From Beta vulgaris subsp. vulgaris (lineage: Eukaryota; Streptophyta; Magnoliopsida; Caryophyllales; Amaranthaceae), in contig NC_079204.1 in NCBI RefSeq assembly GCF_026745355.1, positions 3,529,103-3,593,102 of the forward strand: a stretch of 64,000 bases of DNA, given 5' to 3'. Numbering within the stretch: the first letter of the stretch is position 1; every line of letters starts with the position of its first letter. The notes under the pieces are model-generated. The model had not been told where the DNA came from. It did not search any database and saw nothing but the letters and a program-made list of their open reading frames with translations. Made by a program: the position numbers and the translations under genes. Shown piece by piece: positions 54,082 to 64,000 of this stretch.

Positions 54082-56477
54082 CAAAACAAATTAAGAATAG
54101 CGCAAGCATGTCATTGGCCTCTAGCCCTCTACACTAGAGGAACTAAAACTAATCAAATGGGCGTTGAGAGGCTAACTTATTTTCATTTATTGATTGGGCC
54201 TCTAGAGATGATATGTGGGCCAATGGCCCAATCTATACATATTGGCTTCCTGTTTTAAAGACCTGGCAACTTAGTGTTCTAGTCCAAAATATGTGCACTA
54301 AACGAGGCACATGCCACAGCCCACAGGTAAAGAATCCATCAAAGATGGGCTCAACATTAGGACAGTCTTTTGCCTATTGAAAAGTCCAGAACCAAGAGTG
54401 AAACAGGCTTTATAATAATCCATCTCGCATGGACCGACTTAATGTATACCGGATTCATATTAGTTTTTTTAGCTTTATAAAAGCTTATGCACTAATCTAC
54501 TCCAAAATTCTAGTTTCTAGCATGGACAATTTTCAACAATTATTGTTGGATTTTAGGGGGGATTAGGAAAAATAATCGTGAGGACGTAAAAGATCTAAGT
54601 GAAACTTAGAAAGATAAATACATATATTAGTGAGTAATCTACCTAATAGAGATAATATTATTTTTTTAAAAAAATTATCACTTAGTTCGATTCTACTAAA
54701 CATTAGTGTTTAATGATTATAATTTTCAACAAAAAAAATACAATTCTATGCTATTTTGGTATAAAATAGAGGATGTAAATAATTGGGTATTAAGAAAAAG
54801 TAGTTGATGACATATTATCCTATTATTTGATATAAATGCCTTCCGAGAGAACTAGTTACATGAATAACTGATAAACTTGTGTGTATATGCATGTAGTCAA
54901 ATAATCCAAGTACCTAATTCTATTAGAAATTTTCAATATTTTGATTTAAAGAAAATCTCTCCTTGATTACATCCTCCAAATAAGGTTACAAATTAGTCCG
55001 AGTATGAACGTACATGATTAAAAAAAACAATGTAAGAAAAGATGGAGCCACTCTTTAGAGTCTTTACCTAGTAGACTTTTTACTAAATCAAAAAAATTAA
55101 TTTAATGCGAGCCTTTATCCAATATAAACCTTAGAATACGATGATCAATAATAACAATGGATTAATTGAACCCTAAATTTTGGGTAGAACTCCCATTATT
55201 TTGTTAATATAAGCTAGTCAACATTTTTTTAAAATAATATATTTTCTTCTATTCTTTATTTTGAAATAATTGAAACTTCTCTCTTTATGTGAGAGGTTTT
55301 TCAAAAAAAGTTTTCACTTATTCAATAGATGAAGTAGTTTTATTTGAACACTAGTATGTATAAATGCTACTTTACCAAATACTATTTTACGCCTTTAATT
55401 AGTTTCAGCTTGTCAAACTTCTAAACGTTGTTTGAGTTGTACTGTTTAAAAGGGGGCCAACTTACAAACCGAGAGTCTTTGATTTTAATAACATATATTA
55501 TGCTTATTTGGTTACTCAACTACTCAATTACTTATCCAGCTACTTACATTATTGAGAGTTTTTCAGCCACACCCTACTAAATTTTCAATCGACGCATCAA
55601 GCAATACAAATTAAAGTAATTCTACTAGACTAAATTCTGTTGTTGATGAACATAAAGTACCCTAATAAAAATTAAAATACCACCCAATTCAAAGAAAAGA
55701 AATGAATTTCACTATCCAAAGATACTATTTAATTACCAAATAGTTGAAATAGACAACCCATTTTCCATAAATGACATCTAAAAGAATCTATTAATTTGTA
55801 CATAGTTCTTGCTTAATTGATTTCTACAAATAACTAAAATACAATTTACTCATTTTTAACAAGACTAAAACCACACCTAATTTATAAGCTCAAGCACTAT
55901 AAAACCTTCTAGAATTCTCCTTGACACCCCTAACACACACACCCCCAAAGAAAAAAGAAAAAGATAAAAAAGGTGGCAAACATATCACATGTGGAAGCAA
56001 TTGATTTAATCTCTTGGTAGGGAAGGAGATTTTAATTAGTCTTTCAATTGATCATCATTTTCACCTTAACTTCAAACAAAATTGTAAGTAGCTTCAAATT
56101 AATCCTTTCCATTTTTGAAACTAGTCAAATCCGTAAGCTTTCCACCAACACTTAATTATAATGAAGATAATGGAAAATATTAAGCACTCCAAATTTATGC
56201 ATGACAAGTGTAACGACGTCTACGTGGCACCACTCGTTTGTATACACGTGTTCTATCCCACTCCTTAAGCAACATACTAAAATTGGATATGCCGGCATTA
56301 GGTTCTTGTTTGGGATCAAATTAGATATAGATTTAGAATATATCTACTATAATAGTATCTTGCTAACAAACACTTCGGATGTTGGATAAGTACTAAATAT
56401 ATTTCCTTAAATGATATAATTATGGGACACTTACCAAAATCGCACATCAATCAATATAATTAACGTTTAGATTTATA
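54082..56477. other. Long AT-rich stretch without genes
   Basis: A TATAAAA at about 55899 followed by a C/A-rich leader-like stretch hints at a transcript start, but no coding or structured RNA follows that I can support. Confidence 0.35.
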
Positions 56478-56688
56478 TTTGGATCTTCTAGAGTTGTAAA
56501 ATAACTCTACAAGGTAGAGTTTCAACAATATCAACCATTGAATAAAACATCAATGGCTCGTATATTCTCTTTTTAAAATCCTTCATATTTTTTCTCATCA
56601 AAATCCACCTCTTAATTTGATTTTAAATTATATGATTCAGATACAACTCTATTTTATAGAGTTTCATTAAAACTCTAGAGAATCCAAA
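56478..56688. mobile_element. MITE, family 'GGATCCTCTAGAG', copy 2
   Basis: 211 bp, ends TTTGGATCTTCTAGAGTTGT and AACTCTAGAGAATCCAAA, with a further inner inverted pair (ACTCTACAAGGTAGAGTT). Partner of 13268-13494. Confidence 0.75.
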
Positions 56689-58656
56689 CTTGATTTTCAT
56701 TTTAAATTATCTTATTTAACGCCCCGAAACACTCGTTTGTTTTTTCCTTATAAATATAATTATATAGCCGTTTAAAGACAAATTGAAGTGTCAACCTCGT
56801 TGATAGTAGTTGTGAGTATATATTTGGGTGGTAGCCCACTTTACCATATTCATAAAAAATTAAGAGCAAATTTCTTCAAAATTGACAGCATAGTCCCCAA
56901 GAATTCGACACAAGGGTTTTAACTTTTAAGCCATTGTCCACACTATGAGATGTACATTAAATTGATAGAGACATACATTGAAATTTTGGGGGGTTTATAC
57001 ATAATTACATAGCTATTTTCTTTTTGCCTAACTTGTCTTTTATCCAGCAATTTCACTTTAGTTAGTAGTTTTCTTATCTTAAGTGTGTCGATGAATCTAT
57101 TATGTTATCACTTACCACCAAAAATAGAACCTTCATGACGAGGCCCTAAGCCCTAGGAAGAAATTTTCTAATTGATGAATCATGATAACTAATAATAAGT
57201 TTTGATTGATAAGTCAAAACATTTTAGTTGACCACATATTAGGCCTAAGTATGAAAAGTGAGCTAATTTAGTCACTTGGTTGAATTCAGTCATACTAAAC
57301 CAATAAATCATCATTTATAAAATTTGGGTCGAACCGTATTAAGCTATTAGGTGTTGTTTTACAGAAATTCTTTGGGTGTAACTATTACACTATAACTTAT
57401 GATGGAATAACTCAAAAATCAACGTTTTTCCCTTGTATCCTCGCTTTATCTCTCCCTACTACTCACTTAATGTTTCGACACACCATTAGCACTCGCGAAT
57501 TTTTGACAAAGGTGACAGACCAGCAACGCCCACAAACTGAGGGAGAAAAAGAAATAATGCACCGAAGAGGAATAAGTAGCATCAATAGTCGATGAACGCA
57601 TGTTGAAAGTTGTTAATGAGCGGAATTTGAGACATGATAAAATCTTATAAAGAGAGGGAGATGACGAACCATATTGAGAAAAGGAAGAAGCAACTAAAAG
57701 ACGAATCATAGTGGAATACTCGGATGTAAGATGGAAGAAGAAGAAAATGGGAGAGAATGGAAAAAATATAAAGACCACCAAAAATTCACCCACGCGTTGG
57801 CCATTATACATGCTCTAAGATAAATTGTCTATATCACTAATCTAAAATAAGATTATAAGAAAACAATAGATGATTTTATATTGTAATAATAGAGTTAGTC
57901 GTTGAAAATTTAGTACCACCACCTGTAGATTATAGATTCCTCGAGCTCGGAATTCCGTTATCCATTAGGACGACAATTTTGTAGAATCTTCAACAAAGTT
58001 AAGACTTCACTATGATTTCTTCTATGTAGTAAAGCAAATAAAAACATAGAATTATCCAATCAACATGGAACAACTTAAACAGTTTGTTCTCCCATCTTTT
58101 CCAAGGCAAAAAAAAATACAAGTTGGAGTTATTTCAAGCTAGTAGACTTATATCGAATTGTGTACTCATCTCGTTATTAATTATTTTTCTAGTTTCGTCT
58201 TGGTACTATTTAAATATCTCATTTTGATCGTAGTAATATAAATTATAAATATTTATTAAAATAAAATATATATTAAAATAAATATTATTATGTACGATAT
58301 TACTTTCATTACATTTATTTTAGTTCATATTTTTAAAATTCAAACTAGTTTTTATTTTCAAGCGATGCTTTCTAATATTTTCATGTTAAAAAATATTATC
58401 TAATGTTGCATAGCTTAATGATTAAAACTTATGGCCGACCCACTCCTGACCTTGGATGGCCGGGTTAGCACCCCTCATCGCCTCTGTAACTTTAGTATAT
58501 TTACTAGAGGTCACATGGTTGAATATATACGGAACATGTTTTTGATTTTTTTTTAAATAAAATGATGACATGGAATAATTAAACAGCTAAAAATGAGAAT
58601 GTCACATGACTCTTTCAATTGCTTCAAAATGCTTCTTAATATATTTATATAAATTA
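56689..58656. other. AT-rich non-coding
   Basis: The minus-strand frame 57467-57811 is Phe/Ser-rich without a recognised domain. A possible SINE remnant ('tagcttaatgattaaaac') lies at about 58410. Confidence 0.4.
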
Positions 58657-58927
58657 TCTATACTAATATATTAAAAGGCGTGCGAAAACAAGAAACTGTG
58701 TCACGTGGCGTTCTTCCTAGGGAGTTTTAGTTCATGTAATCCATGTACAATAAAAAAATAAAGAAATTGCATAGTATAGGATTTGATCCCAAGACATCAA
58801 GTACATATACTAAAGTACTAGTTCTAACTACTAGGCTAAGTTATATTTAGTGTTATTATCATAAAATATTATATTAATAAATGAAATTTTTTTCTTACCC
58901 GGAGCATAACACGGACCTAATAACTAG
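58657..58927 (+). mobile_element. Short Helitron, copy E, full-length
   Basis: 271 bp from TCTATACTAATATATTAAAA (after A) to ACCCGGAGCATAACACGG...TAATAACTAG (before T). The best full-length match to the intron copy A. Includes 'gtcacgtggc' near the 5' end and, inverted, the SINE-like A and B boxes. Confidence 0.85.
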
Positions 58928-59876
58928 TTACAAAATTTATAAGTATGTAACTAGAAATATTAATAGTTAACGCGTTAAACAGATGGTTTACTACTACTAC
59001 CCATTAAAAAATTGGTTCCGCATAGACTATGAGTAATCAACCAGTACATTTCATAATTGCAGAATAAAAGTTCATGCATCTCCTTTTCTCATCTATAAAG
59101 CAAATTAAAGTTTCTAATTAATATAAAAAGTTATTTAATTATTCCTTTCGTCCCAAAATATAATTCCTGTTTTTATTTTGAGAGTCAAATTTTACAAATT
59201 TTGACCAAATATTTTCGTTAATGTATAGACTAAGACATACTTATGTAGAATTTTATTAAATTCGTCTAAACGTGTACATCCATAATATCAACTTTTTATA
59301 TTTTTTTTATTAATAAGAAATAAAAGATATCGTAGTTCAAAAACGTGTTAGAGACTCGCACAATTCTTAGGATCCAACGGCAGAGTCTAGACAAAGGTGT
59401 TCCAAAGTCCAAACATCCAAGTTAACATCAAGTTGTAGATTATTCTTTTACATTATAAAGGAAAACAAAAAATGATGTTGAAATTTCATCATTACAATTT
59501 ACAATTTGCAGTAATTTACAAAATAAAAAATAACAAAGATTTGCGTCTTTTCTCTCTCTTGTGTTTTGGTGTTATTAGGCGAAAATGATAGTCCTCTCAC
59601 TTTCTTAAAGCCACTTGTTTATAACGTCTTATACTTATTATTCTGTAATTTCCTTTGTTGGATCTTATCTGCAAAATTCATACTAAAGGCAAATGATGTT
59701 AATATCCACTTGGTCACCTCCACCTTAGTTTGTCCAAACACTCAAGAACTCAACTTTAAGATGGAGAAAACTAAAATTTCAAACAAGTAAAGCATCAAAG
59801 TGTGAATTTTGAAGGTCTTTTATAAATTGTATTCACTAACAAACTTCGATAGGACATATGAATAATCTAATGATAA
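58928..59876. other. Non-coding with a degraded Stowaway
   Basis: 'attcctttcgtcccaaaatataattcctg' at about 59143, with 'gattcgtctaaacgtgtac' inside, marks an old Stowaway to about 59370. The frame 59566-59790 has no recognised domain. Confidence 0.45.
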
Positions 59877-59951
59877 GACCCCATTCTTTTGAATTACGAG
59901 AAATTGAACTGAAATTAATCAAACTGAGAAGAAGTCCAAAAAAATGGAGCC
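59877..59951. mobile_element. Tourist-type MITE, deleted
   Basis: 75 bp remnant, GACCCCATTCTTTTGAA to AAAAAATGGAGCC, TAA on both sides. Confidence 0.6.
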
Positions 59952-59954
59952 TAA

Positions 59955-60195
59955 AATTACAAATATTAATAAGACCTATATCATATTCCTAACGGTTATA
60001 AGTTGTAAACGAGGATTTTGTAAACAGATAAGAAACTATTATTTAGAAAAAAGGATAAGAAACTATTTCTTAGAAAAAAGAATAAGAAACTTTGTAAACG
60101 TTATCACTTATATTTTGATTGAGACAAATATAACAAAATCTCACATAAATATATTTTTCCTTAACTACAAATGACCAAAGACGAACTAAGTAGAG
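59955..60195. other. Non-coding, small duplication
   Basis: 'agaaactatt.ttagaaaaaa' repeats two to three times at about 60028-60090. No gene. Confidence 0.45.
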
Positions 60196-60376
60196 TTAGT
60201 GAACTGAACTTCTATTCGTCGCCCATAAAGTACTTAAAATCGCCCAAATCTATATATGAATGGACTATTATGCCCTTGTTGTTTTTTTACCAATCTTACC
60301 TTACTTCAGCATTTTACCATTTTACTTTACTTTATCATTTGAATTTTTTTACTTCATTTCAAATTTACTCCAACTC

Positions 60377-60874
60377 TCACTTCTCTCTAAAATTACCACC
60401 ACTCATCGCCACCGTCGACCTCCAACCAAACGCAGCACGAACACCGGAAAATGTCGTCTTCTTTTGAGGTGATATTTTTTTAATTGTTTTAAAATAACGA
60501 ACGTTTAGCCAGAACGTTCTACCCATGGGCGCAACAACAACAACAACAACAACAACAACATAGGGAACAAAAACATTGGGCAGGATAATTTTTTGGGAAA
60601 TTGCACCGTACGTCTGCTCAATTCGTTCGCCCCATGGAAGGAACGTTTTAGCCAAACGGTTGCCCCATGGATGGAACGTCACCTGAGAAGACGTCGTTGG
60701 TTTTGCCGCGTCTATCTCCTCTGTTGCCGCCGTTTCCGCTGCCAACGTCGCCGCCTCCGCCTCCTCTTGTTGCCGTCTTACCTCCGCAGCCCTTAAAAGT
60801 GCCTTCTCCGCTGCAGGTCGGAAAATAAGTTTTTTCTTTTTCTTTGGATTTCCCTCCGATGAAATGCCTGACAT
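60377..60874 (-). CDS. 165-codon ORF inside the MULE, function unknown
   Basis: Starts MSGISSEGNPKKKKK, then an Ala/Glu-rich segment (about 20-55) likely to form a charged helix. A middle part follows with two PWG motifs (PWGNRLAKTF, PWGERIEQTY), then a run of ten Val from a CAA/GTT microsatellite (60530-60559). The C-terminus is encoded toward the terminal repeat. I recognise no domain. Lysine run plus Ala/Glu helix could be nuclear or nucleic-acid-binding, which is a guess. It may be a captured exon or an element-specific protein, and may not be translated. Confidence 0.4.
   Translation of the reverse strand: MSGISSEGNPKKKKKLIFRPAAEKALLRAAEVRRQQEEAEAATLAAETAATEEIDAAKPTTSSQVTFHPWGNRLAKTFLPWGERIEQTYGAISQKIILPNVFVPYVVVVVVVVVAPMGRTFWLNVRYFKTIKKISPQKKTTFSGVRAAFGWRSTVAMSGGNFREK
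60530..60559. repeat. CAA microsatellite
   Basis: Ten CAA units, encoding the Val run on the minus strand. Confidence 0.9.
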
Positions 60875-61076
60875 TTTGAGTTAGATGGTGATAGTGAATG
60901 AAGAAGATGAGAGAGTGAATGAAGAAGATGAGAGAGTGAATGACTGAGAGAGGAGATGAGAGAGAGGAGGGGTAAAAAATCAGAAAATATAAGTAAGGGT
61001 ATTATGGTATATTCATGTGAGAGTTTGGGCGATTTTAAGTATTTTTGTGGCGATGTTTAACAATCCTCTTAGTGAA

Positions 61077-61595
61077 TAATATACAAGGCAAACCATTGCA
61101 AGTAAAAAGAAACGTGAGAGAAAGATAATGATGTGAGAGAGACAAAAAAAAGTAACTCAAGAAAGATGACCAAACAATGCTAAAAAGATACCATCCAAAA
61201 ACCTAAGGGAATTTATGTTGTAAAAGATATACTAGTCCTCTTTTTCTGTGGGTATGCAACTTGCTTGTAAGATATTCAGGGGGGAAAAAATCAGAAATTT
61301 CTCATAATCTTGTCAAACTTGCCTGATGTAGTCTCTATATCTCATATAATTATTTTTTAGGGGAAAACAGTATCTCATATAATTATCTTAATTCACTAAT
61401 TTGACCATTAATATATTCATTACACACTTCTAATACTTAAAATCTATCAAACCTTTTTTCTCAATGTAAAAAGAAATTATTTAAACTTTGTTATAGTGAA
61501 AGTATAAATTTAGATAAATCTAATACGAGCTAACTCTTTATATATTGAAATATACATTAGAAAATTTAATATTAAATTTGAATGGTAAATAGAGT
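61077..61595. other. AT-rich non-coding
   Basis: No feature. Confidence 0.45.
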
Positions 61596-61727
61596 AAGGA
61601 ATAGCCTAATGGTTAGAGCTTCCCTTTGGATTTTAAGAGGTTTTGCGATCGATTTCTCACCCTAGACAAATAGCGATCACTTTTATTCCCCTAACTTGTC
61701 AACATTTCTCCTTACCTTATATATATA
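61596..61727 (+). mobile_element. Probable SINE
   Basis: A box ATAGCCTAATGGTTAGAGC (about 61602) and B-box-like TTGCGATCGATTTCTC (about 61643) at the right spacing, followed by 'cccctaacttgtcaac' and a TATATA tail. Abuts the Helitron. No target duplication found. Confidence 0.6.
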
Positions 61728-62648
61728 CTAGCATTTTTTGCACGCGATGCGTGCTTAAATTTTTTTTTTAAGACATAAACTTGATTTTTTTTCGACGTAT
61801 GTAAAAGTCAAAATTTGAACATTAGACATATTGAGTATAATTGTTTTTAGTTATAAAATTTATTGGTTTAGTCTCTGTCACTTAAGTCTCTCACCAGTCT
61901 TTTTTGTTTACTTTTCAAAGTTAAATTCTATGAACAAAATAGAAATTTTATTGAATTTATCTATGATTTCAAATATTATAATTTTTTAGTTGGTTTTTGA
62001 ATTAAGTGTACTACTTCATATATTGTGAAGAAAGTGGACACTTGGATTTCAAGTCAAATTTTTGTGAGTATGTATTGATGTTGTAGTGTATTGGTTGTAG
62101 TTTGTAAGTTAATTTTTTGGTTTTTGTAAAGTTTACTCATTTGAGTGATTTGTATAATGTAAATTATGCAATTCTATGATTTTAATTGACTTGTGAGTGA
62201 TTGTTATAATTTTATTTCCAGTATTTTTATTTGAATCTCCCTTTGGTTTGTAAGTGAATTTGTAATTTAGAAAGGAAAAGGGGTAAAATAGTCTCTTCAT
62301 TCGGGGACATCAAAATTTTGAGAATAATGATTTGTAAGTGAATTTGTGAATGTTTTTGTATGTATTGACGTCCTAGTATATTAATTTTAGTTTATAAGTT
62401 AAATTTTTGTTTTTGTAAAGTTTCTGATCATTTTCGTGATTTTTTTTATTTTCTCAATTCTATGAATGATTTGTAAAGTATCCTGATATAAGTGATTTCT
62501 GAGTGATGTTGAAATCTAATTATCGGTGGCTTTGTTAGAACCCAATTTTGGTATTGACATTCCTTTTGTAATTTAGAAAGGGAAGGGGGTAGAATAGACA
62601 TTTCAAAATAGGACACTATTGCTCCCCCCTTCCCTTAGGTAATAGAGA
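61728..62648 (-). mobile_element. Non-autonomous Helitron, second family
   Basis: 921 bp. On the minus strand it starts TCTCTATTACCTAAGGG after A. It ends with a GCACGCATCGCGTGC hairpin (61740-61754), a short T/A spacer and CTAG before T. No Rep/helicase ORF. The interior repeats 'tttgtaagtgaatttgt' and 'gggga/gggggtagaatag' blocks. Confidence 0.8.
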
Positions 62649-62743
62649 TTAACAAATTAACAAAAAAAAGAGAGAATTATACGAGGACGGAGAAAGAGAG
62701 AATTATACGAGGACGGAGGTTGTATAATCATAATTTGCTTACA

Positions 62744-63002
62744 CTTCCTCCGTTTAAAAATAATTGCACCATTTACATAGTGTTCACTATTCAAATCTTA
62801 CACTTCCATTATCTTTGACGATTTATATTTTAGTAAAAACATAATCATATGAGATCTTGTTAGATTCGTCTCAATGTATATTTTTTTAATATTAACTTTT
62901 TATAATTTTTACTCATTGATAATTGAAGATTTTAACATTCGAAACCATGCATCGACAAGTGTGAAAACATAAAACAGTACAACTATTTCTAAACGGAGAA
63001 AG
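62744..63002. mobile_element. Stowaway-type MITE
   Basis: About 259 bp, CTTCCTCCGTTTAAAAATAA to TATTTCTAAACGGAGAAAG, with TA to the right and a slightly decayed left flank. Confidence 0.8.
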
Positions 63003-63004
63003 TA

Positions 63005-63560
63005 TATTTAGACAAAAGATGTGAATTGTGATCATAACAAATACTTGTATGAACAACCTAACGTTACCACATTAATCTCTTGTCAAGTAGGGCAACATGA
63101 CCAACATCAACATGCATTGAATTTGTATACCATAGATTTAAAAGCAAAAATGTTCCAAATGGGCCCAAATCATGTAACCTTTCTCATCCAAATTGTACTT
63201 ATGTTACCACTCGTAAACTAATTAAAATCACCAACTCATCACAAAATTTGTCATGTAGCTTCAACAGTAGATTACTTTCAACCAAACTTCGAGTTATAAT
63301 CTGGTAGTAAGGACGGATCATCCCACCAAGAAGTGACATTGGCTTGAACAAACAAACTAATGATTCCTAATAAAACCACGTCATTCTCGTAATCTGAAAT
63401 CAATGAACCAATTCATATTATTGAAGAGATCTTTTGGATAGCAAGCTAGTGGACCAAATTTGATCCTAACTCTACCCACAAAAACTTCAATACAAACAAA
63501 ATAAAGAATCTTGGACAAAATTTGCCAGCAATGTGGAGGATAGAATTAAGAATGTAAACA
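63005..63560. other. Non-coding spacer
   Basis: No feature recognised. Confidence 0.45.
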
Positions 63561-63595
63561 GTTGAGCTCGCAAATTTAGCGTTTGCGAGCTCAAC
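63561..63595. repeat. Perfect 14 bp stem hairpin
   Basis: GTTGAGCTCGCAAA, a 7 nt loop, then its exact reverse complement. No T run follows, so it is not a Pol III or bacterial-type terminator. Confidence 0.85.
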
Positions 63596-63671
63596 TTATA
63601 AAATTCTCCAAAGAGAGGTATTATAAGATCCGGATCCAAAATTTTTGTATTAGTGGATTTCTGTTTAAGTA

Positions 63672-63947
63672 CTCCCTCCGTTCTAAAAACATTGCTCATT
63701 TCTGTTGAACCGTTGGTTTTAGAAAGAGCAAATTTATGTTGGGAAGAGAGAAAAATGAAAAAAGAGTAGATCTTATTGACAAGAGAGGGAAAGTTAGATG
63801 TGATAAAAAATAGTTAGTGATAATTTATATTTAGGATAGAGTAAGTAGAGATAGTGAACTCAATTACTCGATCCAAAAAAAAGGATATGAGAAATGTGAT
63901 ATGGATATACTAAAATGGAAACGGACGTCTTTAAGAGGCGGAAGGAG
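63672..63947. mobile_element. Stowaway-type MITE
   Basis: 276 bp, CTCCCTCCGTTCTAAAAACA to GGCGGAAGGAG, TA on both sides. Confidence 0.85.
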
Positions 63948-64000
63948 TATATAGTAATAAAAGGAGAGGGCATATGTATGCTCATATTGACCTACGCTAA

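Larger units (their letters stand above)
60204..61068 (-). mobile_element. Non-autonomous MULE carrying an ORF (Pack-MULE-like)
   Basis: 865 bp with an 8 bp target duplication TTAGTGAA (60196-60203, 61069-61076). Long terminal inverted repeats of about 48 bp are best conserved in TCGCC(C)A.AAA.TACTTAAAATCGCCCAAA. The interior is far more GC-rich and coding-like than its surroundings, as when a Mutator element has captured gene sequence. No transposase. Confidence 0.8.

Noticed and set aside
57467..57811. 114-codon minus-strand frame
   Set aside because: Phe/Ser low-complexity composition, no domain, no gene-like context.
60593..60796. Arg/Leu-rich plus-strand frame
   Set aside because: Antisense shadow of the Ala/Glu-rich part of the MULE ORF.

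Overview
This is nuclear DNA of a flowering plant, almost certainly a eudicot. It is AT-rich and gene-poor, with spliced or intronless plant-type genes, a land-plant microRNA and dense nested plant transposable elements. Some repeats resemble those of Caryophyllales, but I cannot fix the species from sequence alone.

Only four host loci can be supported. All lie on the minus strand. They are: (1) a SAUR32-like auxin-responsive protein at about 12.3-12.7 kb, with two polyhistidine tracts and an upstream ORF in its leader; (2) the cytokinesis syntaxin KNOLLE/SYP111 at 25.8-27.5 kb, as two exons giving 308 aa, with two mitosis-type MSA motifs upstream and a short Helitron inside its intron; (3) an intronless seven-transmembrane protein of unknown function at 30.8-31.8 kb; (4) a MIR166 precursor hairpin at 46.42-46.56 kb, whose mature strand matches miR166 exactly. 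These loci do not form a pathway or operon. They are separate genes in a repeat-rich landscape.

The left end (1-10.8 kb) is retrotransposon territory. An intact, very young Ty1-copia element (133-4787) is nested in the 5' LTR of an older TRIM-like element. It is followed by a LINE reverse-transcriptase fragment, a 0.68 kb poly(A) retroposon with a 93-codon ORF, and a copia derivative (7382-10802) that kept gag but lost most of pol.

The rest (10.8-64 kb) is a mosaic of small elements, many defined here by target-site duplications. These include Stowaway and Tourist MITEs (two cases nested or tandem), a four-copy MITE family, non-autonomous hAT and MULE elements (one MULE with a 165-codon ORF), and a CACTA-like element. 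There are also short Helitrons, SINEs, four poly(A) retroposon insertions with 13-17 bp duplications, two solo LTRs and a complete 553 bp TRIM. Long AT-rich stretches between them show nothing recognisable.

I found no candidate for a wholly new multi-gene system. The most unusual signals are: the retroposon ORF conserved at protein level between two copies; the Helitron family carrying SINE-like A and B boxes; the hairpin array in the gag-only copia LTRs; the MULE-borne ORF; and a 30 bp perfect palindrome with a G-box at the end of a hAT element.
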